Positions 1-8,951 of a stretch of DNA of 64,000 nt are shown here, piece after piece; positions within the stretch are counted from its first letter, which is position 1; the number at the start of each line of letters is the position of its first letter. Location of the stretch: NCBI RefSeq assembly GCF_023700755.1, contig NZ_JAMKOJ010000014.1, positions 292 through 64,291 on the forward strand, written 5' to 3'. The notes under the pieces are model-generated. The model made no database searches. It saw only the letters and a program-made list of their open reading frames with translations, and was not told the origin of the DNA. Position numbers and translations under genes: made by a program. Source of the DNA: Allorhizobium sonneratiae. GTDB lineage: Bacteria > Pseudomonadota > Alphaproteobacteria > Rhizobiales > Rhizobiaceae.

Positions 1-837
1 GCGTTCGCCGTCCAGCGCCTGCTGCTGGTGCTTTTGGCTCGCTTCCAGAGCATGGCGCTCGCGCACCTTTTCCCTCAGGATCTGCGTGGCCTTGGCAATC
101 AAACCGATTTCATTGCGTTTTTCGATGTGAGAAATGTCGATATCGGTACGGTCTTCAGCAATCTGTTCCAGATTATGTCGCACCTCGCGCAAGGAACTCG
201 TCACGCCGCGAATGATATAGGCGGCAAAAGCGACCGCCGCCAGAAACACGACAAGAGCGGCAATGACAGCCCGGATCGTCGTCGAATAGACAAACTGGTC
301 GAGGTCATCGAGATAGGCGCCCGTACCGACAATGATTCCCCAGGGCTCGAAAGCGAGCGCGTAGCCGACTTTCGGATAGGTCGTCTCCTGCGATTGATTG
401 GGCTTTGGCCAATAATATTTCGTCCAGCCGCCCCCTTCACGTCCAACCCGAATAAGATCGGCGATCAGATGATTGCCAAATTTATCGGCAACACTGATGA
501 AGTTTTTGCCAACACCCGCGTCATTCGGATAGGCAACACGATTACCCTGATAATCATAGGCAAAGAGATAACCATCCGGTTTGTAGCGCATTGCGCCTAT
601 GGCGTGCATGGCCAATAAAAATGCCTTGTCATGCGAAAGTTCGCCGCTTTTTTCCATCTGGTAATAATGGTTTACGATCGAAACCGCCGATTCCGTCTCG
701 ATTCTCTGCATATCATACCGTTGCTGGTAGATCGCATCATTCGCCCTGTACAATTCATAGGTAAAAACGCCCACAAAACCAACGACCAGACAGGCAATGA
801 CTAAAGTGAATTGCTGGGAAATGCGCAAATTTTTCAT
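1..837 (-). CDS. methyl-accepting chemotaxis protein, N-terminal part (cut by window edge)
   Basis: Reading the minus strand from an ATG at 837 gives 279 codons open to the window edge. The start has a good Shine-Dalgarno (GGAGAAAG). The product begins with a transmembrane segment at about residues 9-29. A periplasmic single-Cache domain of the sCache_2 type follows at about 35-190, with the typical GYLFAYDYQGNRVAYP stretch. A second transmembrane helix lies at about 198-222, then a HAMP-like linker with charged coiled-coil sequence. The signalling domain that contacts CheA/CheW would lie outside the window. The family senses small molecules such as organic acids; the ligand cannot be read here. 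It could instead be a Cache-HAMP diguanylate cyclase or kinase, but the HAMP and following helix favour a chemoreceptor. Confidence 0.8.
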   Translation of the reverse strand, partial: MKNLRISQQFTLVIACLVVGFVGVFTYELYRANDAIYQQRYDMQRIETESAVSIVNHYYQMEKSGELSHDKAFLLAMHAIGAMRYKPDGYLFAYDYQGNRVAYPNDAGVGKNFISVADKFGNHLIADLIRVGREGGGWTKYYWPKPNQSQETTYPKVGYALAFEPWGIIVGTGAYLDDLDQFVYSTTIRAVIAALVVFLAAVAFAAYIIRGVTSSLREVRHNLEQIAEDRTDIDISHIEKRNEIGLIAKATQILREKVRERHALEASQKHQQQALDGER

Positions 838-1051
838 AACTTTCTCCACCTCTGCGCGTATAGGATAAGGAGATATGAATTGATGTTTGGTAAAGGGAGA
901 ATTATATTAGATTATTGTATGTTTTATATGTATTAAAATTCATTCTTTGAAACCTTTGCTATCTTTGCCTACAGAACTGAAACGCCCGGATGACCGCAAA
1001 GGCATGCCGGGCGCAAAAAAAAGCAACGAGGATCAGCATCCCGGACGGTTC

Positions 1052-1480
1052 TCAGGGATAAATGACACCCTTTCGCAGGATGATATTGGCATAAAGCCGT
1101 GGCTCGCTGGTCTGTACCACCGTGTGCGCCGCCTTGACGCGCGGATAGAAATCAGGCCCCAACAGCGGAATGACCGGCTGTTTCGGTTCATGGGCAGCAC
1201 AGCAGGCAATCATTTCCTCATGGACGGGGGCAAGCGTGTCACGATCGGGGCCAAGCGTGGAGCGGAAAATCGCTTCCGGCACGAAATCGTCGATCGGCAG
1301 TACCGAAAGAATGGCGTCGAGAACCGGAATGAGCGGCACGCCATCCAGTCGCACCAGTCGGCGCGCATGTTCCAGTCCGGGATAATTGCCATCGACGATG
1401 GCAATCTCATCGCCATGACCCATGGCTCTGAGCGTCGCCAGAAGATCGGGATTGAGGATTGGATTGAGACCCTTCAACAT
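1052..1480 (-). CDS. fucU: RbsD/FucU-family sugar mutarotase
   Basis: A 142-residue protein of the RbsD/FucU family, whose members interconvert anomers of fucose, ribose or related sugars. The N-terminus MLKGLNPILNPDL, the motif AMGHGDEIAIVDGNYP (which carries the family's catalytic histidine and aspartate region) and the C-terminal Y-A-N-I-I-L-R-K-G are family hallmarks, and the length is normal. Its ATG abuts the stop codon of the upstream ROK regulator, so the two are certainly co-transcribed. Divergent to it lies an FrcBCA-type sugar transporter, which suggests that the mutarotase delivers the right anomer of the imported sugar. FucU and RbsD activities cannot be separated by sequence reading alone. 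Confidence 0.85.
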   Translation of the reverse strand: MLKGLNPILNPDLLATLRAMGHGDEIAIVDGNYPGLEHARRLVRLDGVPLIPVLDAILSVLPIDDFVPEAIFRSTLGPDRDTLAPVHEEMIACCAAHEPKQPVIPLLGPDFYPRVKAAHTVVQTSEPRLYANIILRKGVIYP

Positions 1481-2710
1481 TTACTGCAGCTCCTTGAACA
1501 ACACGTTCTGATCGAGAAGATAACGGGAAAACAACGGCAGGCTTGCACCGCCTATCGAGCGGGCCTGATGGCCAACAACGCCTTCGACGATGTCAGGCAT
1601 CAGCACGCCTTGAAGATCGAGCGTGCGCACCGCCTCACGCGTGGCCTTGACCAGCCTTGCACGCACCCATTCGGGAAAACCGCCATCGATAACGGCGGCG
1701 GAAAAATCGATGATCGAGGCAGAGGCGACAATTGCCTGGGCAAGGGCAGCCGCACTGTTTTTGATCCACAACTCCAGCGGCGCGCCATAATCGATCCATT
1801 CGCTCGGTGAATACCACAGGCTGCGCGCATCCTGACCGTGATCCCGCAACAGGTTTTCCAGCACGAAGATCGATGCCACCTTGAGCAACTGCACCGTTCT
1901 GCCGTCCTGCCCCTGCACCGGCAGGGAGCCCAGAGCACCTGCCATGCCGGTACGGCCGGAGAACAATGAGGAATTGATGACGACACCGCCGCCGATAAAC
2001 GACCCAATGAAAAAATAGACGAAATCGGGATAATTTGGCCCGTTGCCGAACACCAGCTCTGCCGCACAGGCGCTGGTGGCATCGTTTTCGAGAAACACCG
2101 GATAGGAAAGACGCGCCGCCATGTCGCCATGAAGATCGACCTTGCGCCAGATCGCCATGTCAAGCGCCGGCGCGCCGGTCTCGTCCGCCCAGCTCCAGAG
2201 CTCGAAGGGAGCTGCAACGCCAAGCCCGGCAATACGTTCGCGCTCGCCCGGCAGCAGCCGGCCCTCGATTTCGCCAATACCGTCGCTGACAAACTGCAGG
2301 ATCGGTTCGGGCATGGGATAGGCATAGGTGCAGCGCACCTCATGACGGATCGTACCGACAAAATCCATGAGAATGAGACTGGCGCTGCGCCGGCCAATTT
2401 TCAACCCGAAGGAAAACACCGCATCGGGATTGAGCCGCATGGGTATCGAGGGCTGTCCGACGCGACCGCGCTGCGGCTCTCCACGCACCAGCAAGCCCTC
2501 ATGTTCCAGCACCCGCATGATCACCGTGACCGTTTGCGCCGAAAGACCACTGCGACGGGCAATATCGGCCTTGGACAAGCCACCGTGACGACGCACCAGC
2601 GACATGACCAGCCGCTCGTTATAGGCACGTACACCGCCCTGATTGGCACCACCGCTCAAGTCGAGGACCGCGGGAGGCTCTTTCGGCCCCACTATCATCC
2701 TCCCCGCCAT
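1481..2710 (-). CDS. ROK-family transcriptional regulator (FrcR-like)
   Basis: A 409-residue ROK (repressor, ORF, kinase) protein. Residues about 30-90 form a winged helix-turn-helix (GLSKADIARRSGLSAQTVT then a wing ending RGRVGQPSIPM). The rest is a sugar-kinase-like ROK fold with ENDATSACAAE and a glycine-rich FIGSFIGGGVV loop. The usual ROK zinc motif (CXCGXXGC) is not visible. The start at 2710 has GGAGG six bases upstream. It is divergent from frcB across 266 bp and overlaps the mutarotase operon. In Sinorhizobium meliloti a ROK repressor, FrcR, sits beside frcBCAK, so repression of the transporter and release by the sugar is the natural inference. Confidence 0.85.
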   Translation of the reverse strand: MAGRMIVGPKEPPAVLDLSGGANQGGVRAYNERLVMSLVRRHGGLSKADIARRSGLSAQTVTVIMRVLEHEGLLVRGEPQRGRVGQPSIPMRLNPDAVFSFGLKIGRRSASLILMDFVGTIRHEVRCTYAYPMPEPILQFVSDGIGEIEGRLLPGERERIAGLGVAAPFELWSWADETGAPALDMAIWRKVDLHGDMAARLSYPVFLENDATSACAAELVFGNGPNYPDFVYFFIGSFIGGGVVINSSLFSGRTGMAGALGSLPVQGQDGRTVQLLKVASIFVLENLLRDHGQDARSLWYSPSEWIDYGAPLELWIKNSAAALAQAIVASASIIDFSAAVIDGGFPEWVRARLVKATREAVRTLDLQGVLMPDIVEGVVGHQARSIGGASLPLFSRYLLDQNVLFKELQ

Positions 2711-2976
2711 GCATTTCCTCCCTGTCCGCCTGAGCGGAAGACTGCATATGATACGATGCCTGACGAACCCTAGCCTTCCTCCACCATCAGACTTGTGGGA
2801 TATAACATGACACAGAGAATTAATAATTCAACTCGATTTATTTATTGACACGGGTTCTATTTGATGAAATTTTACCCTCGGAAACATGGGGGCCTGCCAC
2901 AGGAGAGGTGCAGGCCATGTTGCCGGGTCATGGCCGCTCAAGGCCGACCTCATCTTTGTCCTTTGGGAGGATTTAA
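2711..2976. promoter_or_regulatory. divergent control region between ROK regulator and frcB
   Basis: This 266-bp region is AT-rich in its centre, unlike its neighbours. A TTGACA at 2845-2850 on the + strand is a plausible -35 for frcB, but the -10 (around 2868-2873) is poor. The frcB leader can fold: GGCCTGC at 2891-2897 pairs with GCAGGCC at 2910-2916. Operators for the ROK protein are expected here, but I cannot pick a convincing one. Confidence 0.4.
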
Positions 2977-4002
2977 ATGAAGACCAATTTGATCAGCGCC
3001 ACCCTTGGCGCTCTCGCCCTTGGCGTTGTCTTTTCCAGCGGCGCGCATGCTGCTGGCGTTTCGGCCTGCCTGATCACCAAGACCGACACCAATCCCTACT
3101 TCGTCAAGATGAAGGAAGGCGCGACCGCCGAGGCCAAGAAGCTTGGCGTCGATCTCAAGACCTATGCCGGCAAGGTTGATGGCGACAATGAAAGCCAGGT
3201 CAACGCCATCGAAACCTGCATCGCCGATGGCGCCAAGGGTATTCTGATTGCTGCCTCCGACACCAAGGCCATTGTTCCTTCGGTTGAAAAGGCACGAAAG
3301 GCCGGCCTTCTGGTCATTGCGCTGGACACCCCGCTCGATCCGATCAGCGCTGCCGATGCAACCTTTGCCACCGACAACTTCAAGGCTGGCGAACTGATCG
3401 GCGAATGGGCGAAGGCAACCATGGGCGACAAGGCCAAGGACGCCAAGATCGCCATGCTTGATCTGTCCGTTTCCCAGCCTTCTGTTGGCGTCAAGCGTGA
3501 CCAGGGCTTCCTCAAGGGCTTCGGCATCGACCTCGGCGATCCGAATAAGTGGGGCGATGAAACCGATCCGCGCATCGTCGGCCACGAAGTGACCGCTGGC
3601 AACGAAGAAGGCGGCCGCAAGGCAATGGAAACCCTTCTCGCCAAGGATTCCGGTATTGATATGGTCTATACCATCAATGAACCGGCTGCCGCCGGCGCAT
3701 ATCAGGCGCTGAAGGCCGTCGGCATGGAAAAAGGTGTCAGCATTGTTTCCGTTGACGGCGGTTGCCCGGGCGTCAAGAACGTTCAGGCTGGCGTTATTGG
3801 CGCGACGTCGCAGCAATATCCGTTGAAAATGGCGTCACTTGGCATCGAAGCCATCGCTAAATTCGCCAAAGACGGAACCAAGCCGAAGCCGACGGAAGGC
3901 AAGAACTTCTTCGACACCGGCGTGCAGCTCGTGACCGACCATCCGGTCAAGGGCGTTCCGTCGATCGACACCAAGGAAGGCCTGAAGCTCTGCTGGGGTT
4001 GA
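2977..4002 (+). CDS. frcB: sugar ABC transporter substrate-binding protein, FrcB-like
   Basis: A 341-residue periplasmic binding protein of the ribose/fructose class (Peripla_BP_4). It has a signal peptide of about 25 residues ending in AHA. Family features follow: [13 protein letters not shown] at the start of the first lobe, [14 protein letters not shown], and [16 protein letters not shown] with the hinge SVDGGCPG. Overall sequence and order (binding protein, permease, ATPase) match the rhizobial FrcBCA fructose/mannose/ribose importer. The start is preceded by GGGAGG. A hairpin between this gene and the permease is typical of operons that accumulate more binding-protein mRNA. The actual sugar is an inference. 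Confidence 0.88.
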   Translation: MKTNLISATLGALALGVVFSSGAHAAGVSACLITKTDTNPYFVKMKEGATAEAKKLGVDLKTYAGKVDGDNESQVNAIETCIADGAKGILIAASDTKAIVPSVEKARKAGLLVIALDTPLDPISAADATFATDNFKAGELIGEWAKATMGDKAKDAKIAMLDLSVSQPSVGVKRDQGFLKGFGIDLGDPNKWGDETDPRIVGHEVTAGNEEGGRKAMETLLAKDSGIDMVYTINEPAAAGAYQALKAVGMEKGVSIVSVDGGCPGVKNVQAGVIGATSQQYPLKMASLGIEAIAKFAKDGTKPKPTEGKNFFDTGVQLVTDHPVKGVPSIDTKEGLKLCWG

Positions 4003-4011
4003 TATATTCAG

Positions 4012-4036
4012 GCGGGATGGCGTAACGCCGTCCCGC
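4012..4036 (+). terminator. intercistronic hairpin after frcB
   Basis: GCGGGATGGCG and CGCCGTCCCGC form an 11-pair stem (one T-G wobble) with a 3-nt loop, followed by only a weak T tract. It probably acts as an RNA-stabilising or attenuating hairpin between the binding-protein and permease genes. Confidence 0.65.
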
Positions 4037-4171
4037 TTTCACTTACGGAAATGGCACACCGTTTTCGTCGTTATTTAACATCACAGATCATGCGTTGCGT
4101 TTGTCCGGAAAAAATCCGGCAAGAAAGAACGTCTGACGGGCCAACCCCGCAGCATGGCAACGGGAGGTTTC

Positions 4172-5242
4172 ATGGCAACCGATACAAGGGGCCCTCAGGC
4201 CTTCGAATCAGAACTGAAAGCCGCCTCTGACAAGGTCGCGGAATTCGAGCCGCCCAAAACCGGCGTGCAACGCTTTCAGACGCTTTTGCATCAGACACCG
4301 TCCATCGTACCGCTGATTGTTCTGATCGCGGCGATCATTGCTTTCGGTCTGCTGCTTGGCCACCGTTTCTTTTCCGCCTATGCGTTGACACTGATCATCC
4401 AGCAGGTGGCGATCACAGGTATCGTTGCGGCCGCCCAGACGCTTGTGGTGCTGACTGCGGGCATCGACCTGTCTGTCGGCGCCATCATGGTACTGACCTC
4501 TGTCATTATGGGCCAGTTCACCTTCCGCTACGGTCTGCCCGTTGAAATCTCTATTGTCGCTGGCATTGTCGCTGGCGCGGCCATCGGCTTTCTCAACGGC
4601 TTCATGGTCGCCAAGATTAAACTGCCGCCCTTCATCGTCACGCTGGGCATGTGGCAGATCGTTCTGGCAACCAATTTCCTTTATTCGGCAAACCAGACCA
4701 TCCGCGCCCAGGATATCGAAACCTCTGCTCCTCTCTTGCAGTTTTTCGGCAATACGGTGCGCATCGGTGGGGCCGTCTTCACCTATGGTTCGATCACCAT
4801 GCTGCTGATCGTGGCATTTCTGGCCTATGTGCTGCGTCATACCGCCTGGGGTCGCCATGTCTATGCCGTGGGTGACGATCCGGCTGCCGCCGAACTGGCG
4901 GGGGTCAAGGTATCGCGCATCCTGATTTCGGTTTATGTGCTGGCTGGCATCATCTGCGCCATTGCAGGCTGGGCGTTGATTGGCCGTCTCGGTTCGGTTT
5001 CGCCGACATCGGGCCAGTTCGAGAACATTAATTCGATTACAGCTGTGGTGATCGGCGGGATTTCACTCTTTGGTGGCCGCGGCTCTATTCTCGGTACCAT
5101 GTTCGGCGCGCTGATCGTTGGCGTCTTCACTCTTGGGCTCGGGATGTACGGTACGGACCCGCAATGGACCTATCTGTTGATCGGCGCCCTTATCATTGCG
5201 GCTGTTGCCGTGGACCAGTGGATCAGAAAGGCGGCTGCGTGA
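4172..5242 (+). CDS. frcC: sugar ABC transporter permease, FrcC-like
   Basis: Inner-membrane permease of the RbsC/FrcC type (BPD_transp_2), 356 residues from the chosen start. An in-frame ATG at 4154 lacks a ribosome-binding site, whereas the ATG at 4172 follows GGGAGG, so I prefer 4172. A soluble, charged N-terminal stretch of about 40 residues is followed by eight or more hydrophobic segments. It carries the family signature around GIDLSVGAIM, a cytoplasmic loop GDDPAAAELAGVKV and the late segment ITAVVIGGISLFGGRGSILGT. The stop overlaps the start of the ATPase gene (TGATG), so translation is probably coupled. Confidence 0.88.
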   Translation: MATDTRGPQAFESELKAASDKVAEFEPPKTGVQRFQTLLHQTPSIVPLIVLIAAIIAFGLLLGHRFFSAYALTLIIQQVAITGIVAAAQTLVVLTAGIDLSVGAIMVLTSVIMGQFTFRYGLPVEISIVAGIVAGAAIGFLNGFMVAKIKLPPFIVTLGMWQIVLATNFLYSANQTIRAQDIETSAPLLQFFGNTVRIGGAVFTYGSITMLLIVAFLAYVLRHTAWGRHVYAVGDDPAAAELAGVKVSRILISVYVLAGIICAIAGWALIGRLGSVSPTSGQFENINSITAVVIGGISLFGGRGSILGTMFGALIVGVFTLGLGMYGTDPQWTYLLIGALIIAAVAVDQWIRKAAA

Positions 5243-6018
5243 TGGAAGCTCTTCTCAAAGCCCGAAATCTCGTCAAGCGTTACGGCAAGGTCACCGCACT
5301 CAATAATTGCGATTTCGACCTTTACCCCGGCGAAATCCTGGCCGTTATCGGTGATAACGGCGCGGGCAAATCTTCGCTGATCAAGGCGATTTCCGGCGCA
5401 ATCACCCCGGATGAAGGCGAAATCTTTCTCGAAGGCAAGAAGATCCAGTTCTCCTCGCCGCTCGAAGCGCGCGCCGCCGGGATCGAAACCGTCTATCAGA
5501 CCTTGGCCATGTCGCCAGCGCTGTCCATTGCCGACAACATGTTTATGGGCCGTGAACTGCGCAAGCCCGGCATCATGGGATCGGTATTCCGCATGCTGGA
5601 TCGTCCGGCCATGGAGGAATTCGCCCGGAAGAAACTGTCGGAACTGGGCCTGATGACCATTCAGAACATCAACCAGGCGGTCGAAACCCTGTCCGGGGGC
5701 CAGAGACAGGGCGTTGCCGTAGCCCGTGCCGCAGCCTTCGGTTCCAAGGTCATTATTCTCGACGAACCAACGGCTGCACTTGGCGTCAAGGAAAGCCGCA
5801 AGGTTCTCGAACTCATCCTCGATGTGCGCTCGCGCGGTATTCCGATCATTCTGATCAGCCACAACATGCCCCATGTGTTCGAGGTGGCAAACCGTATCCA
5901 CGTCCACCGGTTGGGCCGCCGCCTGTGCGTGATAAACCCGTCCGAATACACCATGTCGGATGCCGTTGCCTTCATGACCGGGGCAAAACAGCCACCGGAA
6001 GAGGCTATCGCCGCCTGA
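5242..6018 (+). CDS. frcA: sugar ABC transporter ATP-binding protein, FrcA-like
   Basis: A 258-residue single-domain ATPase. It shows Walker A GDNGAGKSS (about residues 38-46), signature LSGGQRQ, Walker B VIILDEPTAAL and a switch histidine in LISHNMPH. Unlike RbsA it has only one nucleotide-binding domain, as in rhizobial FrcA, so a homodimer should drive the transporter. The start used is the ATG overlapping the frcC stop; an upstream in-frame ATG at 5164 lies deep in frcC and has no support. A strong terminator follows at once. No frcK-type kinase gene is present downstream, unlike the S. meliloti operon. Confidence 0.9.
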   Translation: MEALLKARNLVKRYGKVTALNNCDFDLYPGEILAVIGDNGAGKSSLIKAISGAITPDEGEIFLEGKKIQFSSPLEARAAGIETVYQTLAMSPALSIADNMFMGRELRKPGIMGSVFRMLDRPAMEEFARKKLSELGLMTIQNINQAVETLSGGQRQGVAVARAAAFGSKVIILDEPTAALGVKESRKVLELILDVRSRGIPIILISHNMPHVFEVANRIHVHRLGRRLCVINPSEYTMSDAVAFMTGAKQPPEEAIAA

Positions 6019-6054
6019 GCGGGCCAGGCCAATTCTGATCGAAAACAGTTATCG

Positions 6055-6096
6055 AGCCTGCCAGGTTGATAAAAAATCTGGCAGGCTTTCTTTTTG
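6055..6096 (+). terminator. rho-independent terminator of frcBCA
   Basis: A perfect 10-bp stem, AGCCTGCCAG (6055-6064) with CTGGCAGGCT (6078-6087), closes a 13-nt loop and is followed by TTCTTTTTG. Position and form are classic for the end of the frc operon. Confidence 0.9.
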
Positions 6097-6558
6097 AGTC
6101 CCGGCATATTCATCGGTTTCCTATGCACTTTTCAGAAAATTCTAATTGATTTTTAAGGTTATAATGAACAAAATCTTAATGTATCAAAGCTCTCTCGAAA
6201 ATATATAAACCATTGTTTTTGAAAAGGATAATCGACGCCCGTGCAATGACTCAAACTTCTCGCATCCAAAAACGGCCCGACGCTGGACACTTGCACCCTA
6301 TCAGCTTGGGGGAAGTTGACACGATGGTAAAAGGATCGCTTGAAACCAGTGTACAAGGTGGATACAAGTTTCACGCAGTCATATGAACGGACGGCAGAGT
6401 GTGAGTCATCGGCAAGAGTGGTCCCTTGTCCGCAAAAGCGATTTCAACCCTGCACCGCAGGCCGCAATGAATTGCTTTTTTCGTGGATGGGAGATCCGCT
6501 TACCCGCGTATTCGTAGTCCGAAAAGGGGTGCGGAATGCGGTCACGAGGAGTTTTTGT
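6097..6558. other. intergenic region upstream of polysaccharide export gene
   Basis: A stretch of about 460 bp with no gene I can support. The first 150 bases are AT-rich and probably hold the promoter of the export lipoprotein gene. The reading frame of that gene stays open upstream to 6340, but the leader lacks a signal peptide in that extension, so it is more likely untranslated. Confidence 0.5.
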
Positions 6559-7740
6559 GTGAACTATGGTCCGTTGAAAACCGGCGTCATCCTTATCATG
6601 ACTGCAGGACTGACAGCATGCAATACTCTTCCGGCAGCAGGCCCCCTGTCATCCAGCATTGAAGCCGATGCTGGCAAATCCGCACAGCAGCTTGGCCGCA
6701 GCAACGCCGCGGTTTTCGATGTGGTCGATGTCGACCAGAAGACCGCGCAGATGATTTCCAACTATTCCGGCACGATCTTCAGCCGCCGTTTCGGCATGGG
6801 TGGGCGCCCCGGACCGGTGGTGATCGGTGTCGGCGACCAGCTCAAGGTCAGTATTTTCGAGGCCGGATCCGACGGATTGTTTTCAACCTCGCAGTCAAAA
6901 CAGACCACCATCGATCTTGTGGTCCAGCCAGATGGCACCGGCACCATCCCCTATGTCGGTCAGATCAAGCTGGCTGGCCTCACCCAGGAAGCTGCGCGCA
7001 AAGCCATTCTTGCCCGGCTCACCAACAAGGCCATCGAGCCTGACGTTCTCGTCAATGCCTCCGGCACGGCATCGCGTGCCGTAACGGTTTCCGGCAGCGT
7101 TGGTCGTCCATCAAGTGTTCAGCTCAGCCTGGCTGGCGACAAGGTGACAGAAGCCATCGCCCAGGCCGGCGGCCCGACCGGACAGCCCTATGAAACCTAT
7201 GTCACGCTGGTGCGTGGCCGCAAGACAGCAACTGTCCTGTTAAAAACGCTGATCGAAAAACCCAGCGAAAACATTTATGTCGAACCGCATGACCAGATTT
7301 ATCTGACCCAGGATCCGCGCACCTTCACCACGCTTGGCATGTTTGGCAAGGATGGACGCATTCCATTTGGTGCAAATGATCTGAACCTGCTGGAAGCCAT
7401 TGCGCTGGCCGGCGGGGGTTCGGACAATCAGGGGGACGCGGAAGGCTATTTCATTTTCCGCTACGAAGAGCCGGAGATCGTTCGCGCCCTGCTTGGCCCG
7501 CAGAAATTCAATGCCATGCTCGCCAAGGGCATGATGGCCAACAAGGACGGTCGCTATCCGATCGTCTACCGCTTCGATATGCGTTCGCCGGACAGCCTGA
7601 TCGTCGGGCAGAATTTCCCGATCAACAATCGCGACGTGATTTACGCATCCCGCCACCCCTCGGTTGATTTCCTGAAATTCATGCAGCTTTTCACCACGCC
7701 AATCGGCACGGCCGTCAGCGTGCGTAGCGCCACCAATTGA
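6559..7740 (+). CDS. polysaccharide export outer-membrane lipoprotein (Wza/KpsD/BexD family)
   Basis: A 393-residue protein starting at GTG 6559, placed by the GAGGAG seven bases upstream and by the signal peptide that then begins the protein. A lipobox L-T-A-C lies at about residue 22. The Poly_export domain follows (GVGDQLKVSIFEAGSDGLF, then VQPDGTGTIPYVGQIKLAGLTQEAA), then two SLBB-like repeats (VTVSGSVGRPSSVQL, and LLEAIALAGGGSDNQ in the second). The family forms the octameric outer-membrane exit channel for capsule or exopolysaccharide. No glycosyltransferase, Wzc-like kinase or polymerase lies nearby, so it is an orphan component here. It is flanked by a terminator on each side and is probably monocistronic. 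Confidence 0.87.
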   Translation: MNYGPLKTGVILIMTAGLTACNTLPAAGPLSSSIEADAGKSAQQLGRSNAAVFDVVDVDQKTAQMISNYSGTIFSRRFGMGGRPGPVVIGVGDQLKVSIFEAGSDGLFSTSQSKQTTIDLVVQPDGTGTIPYVGQIKLAGLTQEAARKAILARLTNKAIEPDVLVNASGTASRAVTVSGSVGRPSSVQLSLAGDKVTEAIAQAGGPTGQPYETYVTLVRGRKTATVLLKTLIEKPSENIYVEPHDQIYLTQDPRTFTTLGMFGKDGRIPFGANDLNLLEAIALAGGGSDNQGDAEGYFIFRYEEPEIVRALLGPQKFNAMLAKGMMANKDGRYPIVYRFDMRSPDSLIVGQNFPINNRDVIYASRHPSVDFLKFMQLFTTPIGTAVSVRSATN

Positions 7741-7744
7741 TAAA

Positions 7745-7806
7745 GTCCTGACCGACGGTCCTCAGCGCTGCGCTGCGGATCGTCAGGACGCTTGCACTCT
7801 TTTTTG
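7745..7806. terminator. terminator between convergent export and btuC genes
   Basis: GTCCTGAC (7745-7752) pairs with GTCAGGAC (7782-7789), and the inner arms GACGGTCC and GGATCGTC extend the stem with one wobble. A TCTTTTTT run follows at about 7798-7804 on the + strand. It fits termination of the export lipoprotein gene. Confidence 0.75.
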
Positions 7807-7854
7807 CGCATTTGCTGACAGAAAACCGGTTCCCGCTTTGCGGTCGATGCTTTA
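7806..7854 (-). repeat. RIME-like intergenic repeat, partial copy
   Basis: Read on the minus strand, this segment contains GCGGGAACCGGTTTTC flanked by GCATCGACCGC and ATGCGCAAAAAAG. These align in order with the copies near 34640 and 41338, where GTGGGAACCGGTTTTCGG and a ..TGCGTCAACAA.. stretch occur. The second palindrome is missing. Identity as a RIME-family element is by resemblance. Confidence 0.55.
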
Positions 7855-7892
7855 TCCACCTTTGCTGGAAAGGATCTACACCGCCATCCGTC

Positions 7893-8951
7893 TCAAAGTC
7901 TGCGCCGGCTGTGCATCAATCCGATGAAAAACACGCCACCGGCAAGACCGGTGATCACACCAAGTGGCATATCCTGCGGTGAAATGACCACCCGGGCGAC
8001 CAGATCGGCAAGAACGAGAAAAATGGCGCCCACCACGGCCGAAAGGGGCAACACCCGGCGATAATCGCCGCCAACCCCATAGCGGACGATATGGGGCACC
8101 ATCAGCCCGACAAAAGAGACAATGCCGGCAAAGGCAACAGCGGCTCCGGTGAGCAGTGCACAGATGACAAACACCACCATGCGAAACCGTCCTGCCGGAA
8201 TTCCAAGCGTTGTCGCCGTCTCATCTCCCAGCGTCATGGCATTGAATTTACCGCCATTGCCGATCAGATAGACAGAGCAAAGCACAAAAACGGCCAGCGG
8301 ATAGGGCAATTGCTGCCACTGGGCCAGCCCAAGCCCGCCGAGCATCCAGAAGACAACCGTTTGCGTCGCGCGCGGATCTCCGAGAAAAATCGCCAGACTG
8401 CCAAGGGAACTCAGAACGAAAGACACAGCAAGACCGGTCAACACCAGCCGACTCGCGTCGGTGGAGCGGGTAAATTGTGCCACGGCAACCACCAGAACCA
8501 TGCTGATCAAAGCCCCGGCAAAGGCAAAAAGCGGCACCGTGATCAGGCCAAGAAACATGCCGGTGTGCAAGAGCGCCACAATGGCCCCGAGAGCCGCACC
8601 GGAGGAAATGCCCAACAGATGGGGATCGGCAAGCGTGTTGCGTGTGACGGACTGAAGTGCCGCACCGACCATGGCCAGAGACGCGCCGACCAGCGCACCC
8701 AGAAGCGCACGCGGTAAACGTACCTCCCATATGATGGTGTCACGGCCGACCGACCAGCTTTTTTCGATACCACCGATGCCGAGATGGCTGGCAATAATCC
8801 GCCAGACAAGATCGATGGGAATATGCACAGTGCCGACGCTGACGGCAACCAGAATGGTGACCGCCAGCATCACGACCAATCCGGCAATCAGCCACGGCAG
8901 CATGTGGATCAGCACATGCCGCGGTCCCTTGACGAAATCGCGATGGCTCAT
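7893..8951 (-). CDS. btuC: FecCD-type ABC permease, probable cobalamin uptake
   Basis: A 352-residue inner-membrane permease of the FecCD/BtuC family with about ten transmembrane segments. Family motifs: WEVRLPRALLGALVGASLA near residue 75, GISSGAALGAIVAL, and near the C-terminus GIVSFVGLMVPHIVRYGVG followed by DMPLGVITGLAGGVFFIGL. The start at 8951 overlaps the binding-protein stop in an ATGA, so it is translationally coupled. It is last in a btuD-btuF-btuC transcript headed by a cobalamin riboswitch. That riboswitch, rather than the permease sequence, is the reason to assign vitamin B12 instead of ferric chelates. Confidence 0.83.
   Translation of the reverse strand: MSHRDFVKGPRHVLIHMLPWLIAGLVVMLAVTILVAVSVGTVHIPIDLVWRIIASHLGIGGIEKSWSVGRDTIIWEVRLPRALLGALVGASLAMVGAALQSVTRNTLADPHLLGISSGAALGAIVALLHTGMFLGLITVPLFAFAGALISMVLVVAVAQFTRSTDASRLVLTGLAVSFVLSSLGSLAIFLGDPRATQTVVFWMLGGLGLAQWQQLPYPLAVFVLCSVYLIGNGGKFNAMTLGDETATTLGIPAGRFRMVVFVICALLTGAAVAFAGIVSFVGLMVPHIVRYGVGGDYRRVLPLSAVVGAIFLVLADLVARVVISPQDMPLGVITGLAGGVFFIGLMHSRRRL

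Noticed and set aside
28..618. A 196-residue + strand open frame
   Set aside because: It is antisense to a clear Cache-domain chemoreceptor read from 837 to 1, and its sequence shows no family features.
947..1810. A 287-residue + strand open frame
   Set aside because: It runs opposite to the FucU mutarotase and ROK regulator, both recognisable, and is a complementary-strand artefact of GC-rich DNA.
6159..6374. A 71-residue minus-strand frame in the intergenic region before the export gene
   Set aside because: No ribosome-binding site, atypical composition and no recognisable motif; more likely promoter and leader DNA.
8091..8717. A 208-residue + strand frame rich in His, Gln and Arg
   Set aside because: Composition is typical of an antisense shadow; it lies wholly within btuC.
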